Shown here: positions 32,617 through 41,398 of the stretch, piece by piece
How positions within the stretch are numbered: the stretch's first letter is position 1
How the letters are laid out: each line of letters opens with the position of its first letter
NCBI RefSeq assembly: GCF_000280905.1
Contig: NZ_ALAP01000070.1
Location: 35,843-99,842 of the forward strand
DNA: 64,000 bases
Reading direction: 5' to 3'
Source: Streptomyces sp. AA1529
GTDB taxonomy: Bacteria; Actinomycetota; Actinomycetes; Streptomycetales; Streptomycetaceae
Translations under genes and position numbers: made by a program
The notes under the pieces: model-generated
The model's database searches: none
Told to the model about the DNA's origin: nothing
Seen by the model: the letters and a program-made list of their open reading frames with translations, nothing else

Positions 32617-32655
32617 TTCAGCTCACCCTCCGATCCACGAACCAGGAGCACCGGC

Positions 32656-33384
32656 ATGAGACTCGACGAGCACCACGTGGTCATTACCGCCGCCGGACGC
32701 GATTTCGGACGCACTCTGGCCATCCGTCTCGCGGACCTCGGTGCCGAGGTCTTCCTCTCCGCGCGCACTCTCGCCGCCGCTGAACGTGTCCGCGACGAGA
32801 TTCGCGGCCGAGGGCACCAGCAGGTCCACGCCTTCGCCTGCGACCTGACGGACCCGGCCTCGATCGGCGACTTCGCTGCCGACGTCGCCGCGTACACCGA
32901 CCGCATCGACGTGCTGATCAACAACGGCTCCCGCTACCTCGAAGGTCCGGACCTCCAATCCGCCTCCGACGCCGACGTCGTCGACACCATCACATCCGGC
33001 GCCACCGGCACCGTCCTGACCGTGAAGAACTTCCTCCCCCTCCTCCTCAACTCGGAGAGGCCGGACGTGGTGACCATGGTCTCCGCCTGCGGAACGGCCG
33101 GTCATCACCGCTCCGACGCGCACGACGCCTTCTACGCGGCCAAGAGCGCCCAGGCAGGGTTCGCCGAGATCCTCTCCAAGCGCCTGCGGCCCCAGGGGGT
33201 CCGGGTGATCTCCCTCTACCCGCCCGACTTCGACAATCTCGACCCGCTCTCCGAGGAGTGGGAGACCACACCGCGCGAGGCCAAGGACGCCCTCACCGCG
33301 CAGTCACTCGTGGAGTGCATCCTCTTCGCCGTCGCCCAGCCCCGCGACTGCTTCATCAAGGCGTTCCACTTCGAACAGGTCTGA
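32656..33384 (+). CDS. Short-chain dehydrogenase/reductase (divergent)
   Basis: A 242-residue SDR. The cofactor loop reads ITAAGRDFGRTLA, in place of the usual TGxxxGxG, followed by FACDLTDPASI and INNGSRYLEG (for NNAG). The catalytic YxxxK is in FYAAKSAQAG, with the Ser region TMVSACGTAG. So core catalytic residues appear present but the glycine loop is altered. Substrate unknown. AGGAG lies eight bases before the ATG. The gene sits next to an integrase-like remnant and its base composition is less G+C-biased than neighbours, hinting at acquisition. Confidence 0.82.
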   Translation: MRLDEHHVVITAAGRDFGRTLAIRLADLGAEVFLSARTLAAAERVRDEIRGRGHQQVHAFACDLTDPASIGDFAADVAAYTDRIDVLINNGSRYLEGPDLQSASDADVVDTITSGATGTVLTVKNFLPLLLNSERPDVVTMVSACGTAGHHRSDAHDAFYAAKSAQAGFAEILSKRLRPQGVRVISLYPPDFDNLDPLSEEWETTPREAKDALTAQSLVECILFAVAQPRDCFIKAFHFEQV

Positions 33385-33493
33385 CCGATGCCGGCACGTC
33401 CCCGCACGGCGACTCACATCGCGGTCCGGGCGTCCGGCCGCCCCCAGCGTTGACGGCCGGAGCGGCCGGCTTGTTGTCAGCACGGTCAGCGGG

Positions 33494-33877
33494 TCAGCGG
33501 GTCAGGGCGAAGCCCGCCAGGAGGACGGTGACGACCGAGGCGGCGAGGAAGAGCTGGTGGCGGGGTGGGGCCTTGAGGTGGTGGGTGGGTTCGCCTCGGC
33601 GCCAGCGGTCGAGGATCTCCCGGAACAGCGTGCGCTGCGGCAGCAGGCCGACGGTCAGGCCGATGTGGGCGCAGGCGTACATGACGAGGGCTCCGCTCAG
33701 GCCGATGTCGTTCCAGCGGCAGACGGTGACCAGGAGTGCGCCGCCCGCGGTCATGACCACCGGATAGGCGATGCGGAACTTCCGCAGCGGGATCCAGCTG
33801 CCCAGCAGCCAAGTCGACAGGGCGAGGGATGCCGCGGCGAGCAGCCAGAGCCATCCGACGGGTATGGACGTGAGCAT
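33494..33877 (-). CDS. Small membrane protein of unknown function
   Basis: A 127-residue protein with about four membrane segments (VGWLWLLAAASLALSTWLLG, YPVVMTAGGALLVTV, LVMYACAHIGLTVGLL, FLAASVVTVLLAGFAL). No known family recognised. ATG 33877 follows an AAGGGCGG site. It lies just downstream of deoA on the same strand, but 100 bases separate them and a functional link is not evident. Confidence 0.6.
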   Translation of the reverse strand: MLTSIPVGWLWLLAAASLALSTWLLGSWIPLRKFRIAYPVVMTAGGALLVTVCRWNDIGLSGALVMYACAHIGLTVGLLPQRTLFREILDRWRRGEPTHHLKAPPRHQLFLAASVVTVLLAGFALTR

Positions 33878-33980
33878 GGGGCCGCCCTTCTGCTGCCGTT
33901 CCGCAGCACAGCGGGGAACCGGACCCGGGCGGCGGGCTCGGGAACCGGTTCCCCGACTGATCGGCTCGGTGCGGGTGAAG

Positions 33981-35258
33981 CTAGCCGACGCGGCCCAGGA
34001 TCAGCGGCGTCGGCTCGTGGGAGGTGCCGGGCGCCGCGATGTCCCAGGCGCCTTCGAGGGCGGCCTCCGCGTAGCCGAAGGCGTCCGGGGTGTCGGTGTG
34101 CAGGGTCAGCAGCGGGGCGCCGGCGGTGACGGTGTCGCCGGGCCGGGCGTGGAGTTCGATACCGGCCCCGGCCTGGACGGGGTCCTCCTTGCGGGCGCGG
34201 CCCGCGCCCAGGCGCCAGGCGGAGAGGCCGACGGCGTAGGCGTCCAGCCGGGTCAGCACACCGGAGGCGGGGGCGGTGACGACGTGCTGTTCCCGCGCGC
34301 GCGGGAGTGCGGCGTCGGGGTCGCCGCCCTGGGCGGCGATCATGCGGCGCCAGACGTCCATCGCGGAGCCGTCGGCGAGTGCCTTGGCCGGGTCGGCGTC
34401 GGGCAGTCCCGCCGCGTCGAGCATCTCCCGGGCCAGCGCGACGGTGAGTTCCACGACGTCGGCCGGGCCGCCGCCGGCCAGGACCTCGACGGACTCGCGG
34501 ACCTCCAGCGCGTTGCCGGCGGTCAGGCCGAGGGGGGTGTTCATGTCGGTGAGCAGCGCGACGGTCCGCACCCCGTGGTCGGTGCCCAGTTCCACCATGG
34601 CGGTGGCCAGCTCGCGGGCGTCCTCGACGTTCTTCATGAACGCGCCGGAGCCCGCCTTGACGTCCAGGACCAGTGCGCCGGTGCCCTCGGCGATCTTCTT
34701 GGACATGATGGACGACGCGATCAGCGGGAGGGACTCGACGGTCGCCGTCACGTCGCGCAGGGCGTAGAGGCGCTTGTCCGCGGGCGCGAGTCCGTCGCCC
34801 GCGGCGCAGATGACGGAGCCGACCTCGTCCAGTACCCGCATCATCTCGGGGTTGGTCAGCGAGGCACGCCAGCCGGGGATGGACTCCAGCTTGTCCAGGG
34901 TGCCGCCGGTGTGACCGAGACCGCGGCCCGAGAGCTGCGGGACGGCCGCGCCGCAGGCCGCCACCAGGGGCGCCAGCGGCAGGGTGATCTTGTCGCCCAC
35001 GCCGCCGGTGGAGTGCTTGTCGGCGGTGGGGCGGGCCAGCCCGGCGAAGTCCATCCGCTCGCCGGAGGCGATCATCGCGGCGGTCCACCGGGAGATCTCG
35101 GTGCGGGTCATGCCGTTCAGGTAGACGGCCATCGCCAGGGCCGACATCTGTTCGTCGGCCACCGCTCCGCGCGTGTAGGCGTCGATGACCCAGTCGATCT
35201 GCTCGCCGGTCAGCTCCTGGCGGTCGCGCTTGGCGCGGATGACGGAGATGGCGTCCAT
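33981..35258 (-). CDS. deoA: Thymidine phosphorylase
   Basis: A 425-residue enzyme that splits thymidine/deoxyuridine to base plus deoxyribose 1-phosphate. Hallmarks: SALAMAVYLNGMTRTEISRW, HSTGGVGDKITLPLAP (phosphate/substrate loop), SGRGLGHTGGTLDKLESIPG, ALRDVTATVESLPLIASSIM and VLDVKAGSGAFMK. A C-terminal beta domain (HARPGDTVTAGAPLLTLHT) is as in the family. ATG 35258 is followed by MDAISVIRAKRD. It is the fifth gene of the leftward importer operon, 99 bases after cdd across a 14-base tandem repeat. Its product enters the mutase and DeoC route encoded at 1.7-6.6 kb. Confidence 0.95.
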   Translation of the reverse strand: MDAISVIRAKRDRQELTGEQIDWVIDAYTRGAVADEQMSALAMAVYLNGMTRTEISRWTAAMIASGERMDFAGLARPTADKHSTGGVGDKITLPLAPLVAACGAAVPQLSGRGLGHTGGTLDKLESIPGWRASLTNPEMMRVLDEVGSVICAAGDGLAPADKRLYALRDVTATVESLPLIASSIMSKKIAEGTGALVLDVKAGSGAFMKNVEDARELATAMVELGTDHGVRTVALLTDMNTPLGLTAGNALEVRESVEVLAGGGPADVVELTVALAREMLDAAGLPDADPAKALADGSAMDVWRRMIAAQGGDPDAALPRAREQHVVTAPASGVLTRLDAYAVGLSAWRLGAGRARKEDPVQAGAGIELHARPGDTVTAGAPLLTLHTDTPDAFGYAEAALEGAWDIAAPGTSHEPTPLILGRVG

Positions 35259-35273
35259 GCTGTCGTTCCTCTT

Positions 35274-35329
35274 TCGTTCCGACGGTCTCGTTCCGACGGT
35301 CTCGCTCCGGCGGTTTCGTTCCGACGGCC
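35274..35329 (-). repeat. Four tandem 14-base repeats between cdd and deoA
   Basis: Units of TCGTTCCGACGGTC at 35274-35287 and 35288-35301 (exact), then two diverged copies (35302-35315, 35316-35329). They precede the deoA start by about 15 bases on the coding strand and place the ribosome site in unusual sequence; slippage could alter the leader length. Confidence 0.7.
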
Positions 35330-35357
35330 GTTCCGGCGGCCCGCGCACGGGCCCGGC

Positions 35358-35780
35358 TCAGCGGGCCAGTTGTTCGGGGCCGAATGCGTCGGCGAGCAGT
35401 TCCGAGAGGGGACGTACCCCCGAGGGTGCCTCCACCAGGAGGCTGCCGCCGCCGTGTTCCCACAGCAGTTGGCGGCAGCGGCCGCAGGGGGCGACGACGT
35501 TCCCGTCGTCGCCGCCCACACAGGTGAAGGCGAGGAGCCGGCCGCCGCCGGTGGCGCACAGGTCGGAGACCAGTCCGCACTCGGCGCACAGTCCGATCCC
35601 GTAGGAGGCGTTCTCCACGTTGCAGCCGGTCACGGTGCGGCCGTCGTCCACCAGCGCCGCGGCGCCGACGGGGAAGCCGGAGTAGGGCGCGTAGGCCCGG
35701 GCCTTGGCGGCCCGGGCGCGGGCGCGCAGTTCCTGCCAGTCGATGTCGGTGCCGGGTGCGGTCGCGGCGGCCTCGTGCAC
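35358..35780 (-). CDS. cdd: Cytidine deaminase
   Basis: A 140-residue tetrameric-type cytidine deaminase converting (deoxy)cytidine to (deoxy)uridine. Substrate motif YSGFPVGAAAL and TGCNVENASYG; zinc/catalytic CAECGLVSDL (Cys with the proton-shuttle Glu) and PCGRCRQLLWE (two Cys ligands). GTG 35780 is two bases after the upstream permease stop and an in-gene GAGG serves as ribosome site. Product uridine feeds the uridine kinase or a phosphorylase. Confidence 0.95.
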   Translation of the reverse strand: MHEAAATAPGTDIDWQELRARARAAKARAYAPYSGFPVGAAALVDDGRTVTGCNVENASYGIGLCAECGLVSDLCATGGGRLLAFTCVGGDDGNVVAPCGRCRQLLWEHGGGSLLVEAPSGVRPLSELLADAFGPEQLAR

Positions 35781-35782
35781 GG

Positions 35783-37075
35783 CTATGTTCCCTCGCCTCG
35801 TCGGTACGACTTGCCGATCGCGCGTGGCGCACGGAGGCGTTGGGCCGCGAGGGAGAGCACCAGCAGCGTCGTGACGTACGGCGTCATCTCGACGAACTCC
35901 AGCGCCACGGTGTCGGTCAGCGCGTACCACAGCACGAGCAGCACGGCGATAACGAGGCTGACGGCGGCCTGGATACGGGCGCCCCGCAGGCCGGTGCGCA
36001 GCTTCCAGACGGCGAGTCCCACCAGCAGCACGGCCATCAGGAGCAGCATGGCGTGCACGGTGGTGCCGCCGCCGACGACGCGCAGGGCGTCCATGAAGCC
36101 GAACAGCCCCGCGCCCATGGCGACGCCGCCGGGCCGCCAGTTGCCGAAGATCATGGTGGCGAGGCCGATGTAGCCTCGGCCGCCGGTCTGGTTCTCCTGG
36201 TAGATGTGCACGCCCACGGCGAGGAACGCGCCGCCGAGCCCGGCCAGCGCGCCGGAGATGGTGAGCGCCGCGTACTTGTAGAAGTAGACGTTCACCCCCA
36301 GCGACTCGGCCGCCACCGGGTTCTCGCCGCAGGAGCGCAGCCGCAGTCCGAACGAGGAGCGCCACAGGACGAAGAAGCTGCCGACGAAGAGCAGCGCGGT
36401 GAGGACCGTGAGCCAGGAGACGTCGTCGACCAGGGCGCGCAGGATGCCCGCCAGGTCGGAGACGAGGAACCAGTGGTGCTTCTCGATGCTGCCCAGTCCG
36501 TCGGCGAGGCCGGGTACGGAGAAGGTGGACATGCTGTCCATCGGCGGCGACTGCTTGTCGTTGCCCCCGGCCTGGGCCGCGGCACTGCCGGTGGCACCGA
36601 ACCACAGCTTGGCCAGGTAGCGGACCAGGCCCAGCGCGAGGATGTTGAGGGCGACACCGGAGACGATGTGGTCGACGCCGAAGGTGACGGTGGCCAGCGC
36701 GTGCAGCAGCCCGCCCAGCGCGCCGCCGATGATCCCGGCGAGGACGGCGGCCCACGGGCCGTACTGCCAGCCCATCCACCCGGCCGCGAAGGTGCCGAGC
36801 ATCATCATGCCTTCGAGGCCGATGTTGATGACGCCGGCGCGTTCGGCCCACAGCCCGCCGAGACCGGCCAGTCCGATGGGGACGGCGGCGCCGAGCGCGG
36901 AGGAGAACTGCTGGCTGTTGCTGAGCTGGACGTCGCCGGTGATGACGCGGACGAGCGAGAGCAGCAGCAGCCCGCCGGCGACGAGCAGCAGGACGACCGG
37001 GTAGGAGAGCTTGCGCTTGGCGCGCGGGGGTGCGGACGCCGGGGCTTTCTTCGGCGCGGACGTGGTGGTGCTCAT
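35783..37075 (-). CDS. Nucleoside ABC transporter permease (second permease)
   Basis: A 430-residue integral membrane protein with about 10 helices. GLWAERAGVINIGLEGMMML is the diagnostic segment of the BMP/NupC-type permease family, and CGENPVAAESLGV is the ATPase-contact EAA-like loop. It begins in the stop codon of the first permease (ATGA). With the other permease, ATPase and BMP lipoprotein it makes a complete importer; the neighbouring deoA and cdd support nucleosides as substrate. Confidence 0.92.
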   Translation of the reverse strand: MSTTTSAPKKAPASAPPRAKRKLSYPVVLLLVAGGLLLLSLVRVITGDVQLSNSQQFSSALGAAVPIGLAGLGGLWAERAGVINIGLEGMMMLGTFAAGWMGWQYGPWAAVLAGIIGGALGGLLHALATVTFGVDHIVSGVALNILALGLVRYLAKLWFGATGSAAAQAGGNDKQSPPMDSMSTFSVPGLADGLGSIEKHHWFLVSDLAGILRALVDDVSWLTVLTALLFVGSFFVLWRSSFGLRLRSCGENPVAAESLGVNVYFYKYAALTISGALAGLGGAFLAVGVHIYQENQTGGRGYIGLATMIFGNWRPGGVAMGAGLFGFMDALRVVGGGTTVHAMLLLMAVLLVGLAVWKLRTGLRGARIQAAVSLVIAVLLVLWYALTDTVALEFVEMTPYVTTLLVLSLAAQRLRAPRAIGKSYRRGEGT

Positions 37076-38208
37076 GCGGTGGTCCCCGCCTTCTCTGCCT
37101 GGGTGCTCTCCGTACTCGGGGCGTTCTGGGCGCTCAGCTCGGCACCCACCGCGCTCTGCTGCCTGCGCAGCACCACGCGCCGGACGATCTCGTAGGCGAT
37201 CACGACGCACAGCACGATGACGCCCTGCATCACGCCGACGATCTCCTGCTCGTAACCCTCGAACTCCAGTTGGATGCCGGTGCGTTCGAGGAAGCCCCAG
37301 AGCAGTGCGGCCAGCGCCATGCCGATGGGGTGGTTGCGGCCCAGCAGGGCGATGGCGATGCCGGTGAAGCCGACGCCGGTGGGGAAGTCGGTGCCGTAGC
37401 TGAAGGACTTGTTCAGCAGCGTCGGCATACCCACCAGGCCCGCGACCGCGCCCGAGAGCAGCATGCTGGTGACGACCATCCGGCGGACGCTGACCCCGCT
37501 GGCGGCGGCCGCCGACTCGCTGCGGCCCACGGCGCGCAGGTCGAAGCCGAAGCGGGTGCGGCCGAGCACGAACCAGTACGCCAGTCCGATGACGGCGGCG
37601 ATGAGCACCGTGCCGTAGATGGGGTCGGGGGTGGTCGGGAGGAGGAAGAACCGGCCCGACTCGGGGATGGTCGGGGTGTGGAAGAGGTTGCCGTCCTTCA
37701 CACCCAGCTTGTTCTCGGAGAGGAAGTAGCCGATCAGCGAACCCGCGATGGAGTTCAGCATGATCGTGGTGATGACCTCGCTGACCCCGCGGGTGGTCTT
37801 GAGCACGCCCGCGATGCCCGCCCACAGCGCGCCGACCGCCATCGCGGTGATGATGATCACCGGGATCTGCAGCACACCGGGCAGCGCCAGCGCCCCGCCG
37901 ACGACGGCGGCGAAGAACGCCGCCACCCGGTACTGCCCGTCCACACCGATGTTGAACAGGTTCATCCGGAAGCCGATGGCGACGGCGGCCGCCGACAGGT
38001 AGTACGGGATCGCCTTGTTGATGATCCAGACCTGGCTGTCGCTCTTGAAGCCGAAGTCGACCATCACGTAGAAGGCGTGGAAGGGGTCCTTGCCGGTCGC
38101 CATGATGACGGCGGAGGAGAGCGCGAACGCCGCGAGCAGGGCGAGCGCGGGCGCGGCCAGCGCCTGCAGCACGGCCTGGGCGCTGAATTTGTCCTTGAGG
38201 CGGCTCAC
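37072..38208 (-). CDS. Nucleoside ABC transporter permease (first permease)
   Basis: A 378-residue membrane protein: MSRLKDKFSAQAV then about 8-10 helices. AIGFRMNLFNIGVDGQYRVA is the family-specific inner-membrane motif and AVGRSESAAAASGVSV the coupling loop. GTG 38208 overlaps the ATPase stop (GTGA) and its own stop overlaps the second permease start, so all three are coupled. The C-terminal tail is polar (SAQNAPSTESTQAEK). Confidence 0.92.
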   Translation of the reverse strand: MSRLKDKFSAQAVLQALAAPALALLAAFALSSAVIMATGKDPFHAFYVMVDFGFKSDSQVWIINKAIPYYLSAAAVAIGFRMNLFNIGVDGQYRVAAFFAAVVGGALALPGVLQIPVIIITAMAVGALWAGIAGVLKTTRGVSEVITTIMLNSIAGSLIGYFLSENKLGVKDGNLFHTPTIPESGRFFLLPTTPDPIYGTVLIAAVIGLAYWFVLGRTRFGFDLRAVGRSESAAAASGVSVRRMVVTSMLLSGAVAGLVGMPTLLNKSFSYGTDFPTGVGFTGIAIALLGRNHPIGMALAALLWGFLERTGIQLEFEGYEQEIVGVMQGVIVLCVVIAYEIVRRVVLRRQQSAVGAELSAQNAPSTESTQAEKAGTTA

Positions 38209-39968
38209 TTGTCGCCTCCCCTCTCCGGGTCGGTCGACGAGTCGGTCTGCGCGGCGGTCCGCGGGGTGTCGGCCGCGGCGGTCCGCGGGGTGTCGGCGGA
38301 GTCCGCGCCGTCGGAGTCCCGCGCCCGGCCGTCCTCCGGCTGCTCGCCCGCGGTGTCCTCCTGGTGTTCCAGGTGGCCGGTGGCCGCGCCGGTCATCGCC
38401 GAGCCCAGCTCCTCCGGGGTGACCGTCGCCGGATCGGCGTCCGCCACCAGGCGGCCCCGGTACATCACCCGCAGGCAGTCCGAGAGGCCGATCAGCTCGT
38501 CCAGGTCGGCGGAGATCAGCAGGACGGCGAGGCCCTCGCGGCGGGCCGTGCGTATCTGGTCCCAGATCTGCGCCTGGGCGCCGACGTCCACGCCCCGGGT
38601 GGGGTGCGCGGCGATCAGCAGCTTGGGGTCGTGGCTCATCTCGCGGCCGACGATGAACTTCTGCTGGTTGCCGCCCGAGAGGCTGGCGGCGGTCACCTCG
38701 ATACCGGGCGTACGCACGTCGTACTCGCCGACGATCCGCTCGGCGTCGGCCCGCGCCTGGCCCAGGGCCAGCAGCTGGGGCGCGCCCGGGATGCCGAACG
38801 CCGGCCCCTTGGAGTTGGGCTTCTCGGTGACGTGCCCGAGGATGCGGTTCTCCCACAGCGGCGCTTCCAGCAGCAGCCCGTGCCGGTGCCGGTCCTCGGG
38901 GATGTAGCCGATCCCGCTCTCCCGGCGGTGCCGGGTGGGGGCGTGCGAGATGTCCTGGCCGTCCAGGGTGATCAGCCCGTCGTCCGGGTCGCACATGCCC
39001 ATGATGGCCTCGACCAGTTCGGCCTGGCCGTTGCCCTCCACGCCGGCGACGCCGAGCACCTCGCCCTTGTGGATGGTGAAGCCGATGCCGTCCAGCACGG
39101 TGCGGCGACCGCCGTCGGGGTCGGCGGCCGACAGGTGGAGCCCGTCCACGTGCAGCATCGGCGTGTCGGTGACGGTCGACTCGCGGGTCTCGGCCGACGG
39201 CAGTTCGCTGCCCACCATCAGCTCCGCGAGCTGCTTGGGCGTCGTCTCCTCCGGCCGCACGGACGCGACCGTCGTCCCGCGCCGGATGACCGTGATCGCG
39301 TCGGCCACGGACAGCACCTCGCCCAGCTTGTGCGAGATGAACAGCACGGTCAGGCCCTCGGCCTTGAGCTCGCGCAGGTTGGCGAAGAGCGCGTCGACCT
39401 CCTGCGGGACCAGGACGGCGGTCGGCTCGTCGAGGATGAGGATGCGGGCGCCGCGGTAGAGGGCCTTGAGGATCTCCACGCGCTGCCGGTCGGCCACGCC
39501 CAGGTCCTCGACGAGGACGTCGGGGCGGATGCCGAGCTGGTAGGCGTCCGACAGCTCCTTGATCTTCTTGCGGGCGCGGGAGCCGATGCCGTACAGCCGC
39601 TCGGCGCCCAGCACCGTGTTCTCCAGCACCGTGAGGTTGTCGGCCAGCATGAAGTGCTGGTGCACCATCCCGATCCCGCGGGCGATGGCGTCCGCCGGGC
39701 TGTGCAGGGCGACCTCGTCGCCGTCGATGCTGATGGTGCCCTCGTCCGGCCGCTGCATGCCGTAGAGGATCTTCATCAGGGTGGACTTGCCGGCGCCGTT
39801 CTCGCCCACGAGGGCGTGCACGGTGCCCCGGTCGACCCGGATGTCGATGTCGCGGTTGGCGACCACTCCCGGGAACCGCTTGGTGATGCCGCGCAGTTCG
39901 ACGGCCGCCGCGGGCTCCTGACCCGCCTCGGACGGCTCGCCGCTGCTGCCGCTGGACTGGCTGGACAC
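38205..39968 (-). CDS. Nucleoside ABC transporter ATP-binding protein (two ABC domains)
   Basis: About 587 residues with tandem ATPase domains as in sugar/nucleoside importers. Domain 1: Walker A GENGAGKSTLM, Q-loop region YGMQRPDEG, Walker B ILILDEPTAVL. Domain 2: degenerate Walker A GVEGNGQAELV, signature SLSGGNQQKF, Walker B-like LLIAAHPTRGVDVGAQ. The C-terminal 60 residues are Asp/Thr/Ala-rich with a duplicated ADTPRTAA unit (DNA repeat near 38250-38300) and look disordered. GTG 39968 is used; AAGGGAG lies 12 bases upstream. It is preceded by a hairpin after the lipoprotein gene. Confidence 0.92.
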   Translation of the reverse strand: MSSQSSGSSGEPSEAGQEPAAAVELRGITKRFPGVVANRDIDIRVDRGTVHALVGENGAGKSTLMKILYGMQRPDEGTISIDGDEVALHSPADAIARGIGMVHQHFMLADNLTVLENTVLGAERLYGIGSRARKKIKELSDAYQLGIRPDVLVEDLGVADRQRVEILKALYRGARILILDEPTAVLVPQEVDALFANLRELKAEGLTVLFISHKLGEVLSVADAITVIRRGTTVASVRPEETTPKQLAELMVGSELPSAETRESTVTDTPMLHVDGLHLSAADPDGGRRTVLDGIGFTIHKGEVLGVAGVEGNGQAELVEAIMGMCDPDDGLITLDGQDISHAPTRHRRESGIGYIPEDRHRHGLLLEAPLWENRILGHVTEKPNSKGPAFGIPGAPQLLALGQARADAERIVGEYDVRTPGIEVTAASLSGGNQQKFIVGREMSHDPKLLIAAHPTRGVDVGAQAQIWDQIRTARREGLAVLLISADLDELIGLSDCLRVMYRGRLVADADPATVTPEELGSAMTGAATGHLEHQEDTAGEQPEDGRARDSDGADSADTPRTAAADTPRTAAQTDSSTDPERGGDK

Positions 39969-40291
39969 TTGACTGACGCGCTCCCTTGCTGGCGCTGGGG
40001 CCGGCCGATCCGCGGACCGGCGGCTACCGGCTCCGGGGCGCTGGCGCGCGCCGGGCCGGACGGCATGGTTCCGCCGTGCGGGCACGACGGCTCATGATGC
40101 GGGGACGAGTGCCGGGGGCACTGCGTGGGGACGAGCACCGGGGCACTGTCCACGGGGACGAGCACCGGGCACCGCGTCCGGGGACGGGCGCCCGGGGCAC
40201 CGCCGGACGGGACGCCGCGACGAGGCGGACGGGGGCGGCACCGTACGCGCCGCGGCTGTGCCGGGCTGCGTACGGTGCCGCCTCCACCGGG
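39969..40291 (-). other. 323-base spacer between lipoprotein and ATPase genes
   Basis: Contains four imperfect 26-27-base repeats each beginning GGGGACGAG/GGG (starts 40101, 40127, 40154, 40180; to about 40204) and a 15-base-arm hairpin. No gene is evident. It lies inside the importer operon, so it is probably transcribed. Confidence 0.55.
40234..40282 (-). promoter_or_regulatory. Strong hairpin 10 bases after the BMP lipoprotein gene
   Basis: Perfect arms GGCGGCACCGTACGC (40234-40248) and GCGTACGGTGCCGCC (40268-40282) with a 19-base loop and no T-tract. In importer operons such a hairpin often acts as partial terminator or mRNA 3' stabiliser, giving excess binding protein over membrane components. 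Here that is inference. Confidence 0.65.
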
Positions 40292-41323
40292 TCACGGGCG
40301 GGTCGGAACCTTGACCTCGCCGGAGGTGATCTTCTCGGTGGCCTTGTCGATGTCGTCCTGGATGTCGTCGATGAAGCCACCGGAGGTGGCGACCGAGACG
40401 CCCTTCTCCTTGAGCGAGAAGGTCTGGTTGCCGGTGAGCGGCTTGCCGTCCTTGACGCTCTTGATCAGCTCGAAGACGGCCACGTCGACGTTCTTGACCG
40501 AGGAGGTCAGGATCGCGTCCTTGTACTTGCCCAGGCCCTTCTGCCGGTACTGGTCGGAGTCGACCCCGATGGCCCAGGCGCCCTTCTTCTTGCTGATCTC
40601 CTCGATGGAGCCGGCACCGGACTGGCCCGCCGCCGTGTAGATCACGTCATTGCCGCGGGAGAGCATGCCCTTGGCCATGTTCTTGGCCCGCGCGGGGTCG
40701 TTGAAGCCCTTGTCGGACTCCTTGTACAGGTAGTCGACCTCGACCTTGATCTTCGGGTCGGTGTCCTTGACGCCCTTGACGTAGCCCGCCTCGAACTTCT
40801 GGATCAGCGCGTTGTCCACGCCGCCGATGAAGGAGACCTTGTCCGTCTTGGTCTTCTTGGCAGCGGCCACGCCGACCAGGTAGGACGCCTCGTTCTCGGC
40901 GAAGGTCATCCCGACGACGTTCTTGGCGTGGGACTGCTCGTCCACCACGCCGAACGTGGTGTCGGGGAAGTCCTTGGCCACCTTGTTGACCGACTTGCCG
41001 TAGTTGAAGCCGACGCCGATGACCGGGTTGTAGCCGGCCTTCGCGAGCGAGGTGAGCCGCTGCTCGCGGGTCTCCTCCGTCTCGTTGTTGCCGGCGGTCA
41101 TCTCCTTGGTCTTGACGCCGAGTTCCTTCTCGGCCTTGTCCGTGCCGCGGGCCGCCGCCTCGTTGAACGAGTGGTCGTCCCGACCGCCGACGTCGAAAGC
41201 GAGTCCGACGCCCTTGTTCTTCTTGCCACCCGACTCCGTAGAGCTCTCACCGCACGCGGTGGCCGTCAGTGCGAGAGCCGCGGTGGCCGTGACCGCCGCA
41301 GCCAGCTTTGTTACCCGACGCAA
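40292..41323 (-). CDS. BMP-family nucleoside-binding lipoprotein
   Basis: About 343 residues. Signal peptide LRRVTKLAAAVTATAALALT with lipobox ATAC (Cys near residue 24), then a Ser/Gly/Lys linker and the PnrA/Med (BMP) fold: VGLAFDVGGRDDHSFNEAA, GVGFNYGKSVNKVAKDFP, VSFIGGVDNALIQKFEAGYV, GNDVIYTAAGQSGAGSIEEI and AIGVDSDQYRQKGLGKY. These proteins capture purine and other nucleosides for the cognate ABC importer. TTG 41323 is chosen because GAAGGGGA sits at the right distance and the signal peptide starts there. The regulon palindrome variant is about 80 bases upstream. Confidence 0.92.
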   Translation of the reverse strand: MRRVTKLAAAVTATAALALTATACGESSTESGGKKNKGVGLAFDVGGRDDHSFNEAAARGTDKAEKELGVKTKEMTAGNNETEETREQRLTSLAKAGYNPVIGVGFNYGKSVNKVAKDFPDTTFGVVDEQSHAKNVVGMTFAENEASYLVGVAAAKKTKTDKVSFIGGVDNALIQKFEAGYVKGVKDTDPKIKVEVDYLYKESDKGFNDPARAKNMAKGMLSRGNDVIYTAAGQSGAGSIEEISKKKGAWAIGVDSDQYRQKGLGKYKDAILTSSVKNVDVAVFELIKSVKDGKPLTGNQTFSLKEKGVSVATSGGFIDDIQDDIDKATEKITSGEVKVPTRP

Positions 41324-41398
41324 CAGGGTCCCCTTCGAATCGTGGAGCACCGGTTCCGGCCCCGCAGTTCGGGTTCCGGCCCTTGAGACGGCCACAGA

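Noticed and set aside
32354..32659. 101-codon ORF between the DUF397 and SDR genes
   Set aside because: No start context or coding character, and it runs through a frameshifted remnant whose recognisable pieces lie in other frames.
40095..40205. Possible CRISPR-like array of 26-27-base repeats
   Set aside because: Repeats are directly adjacent with no spacers, are imperfect, and no cas genes are nearby. They are ordinary tandem repeats.
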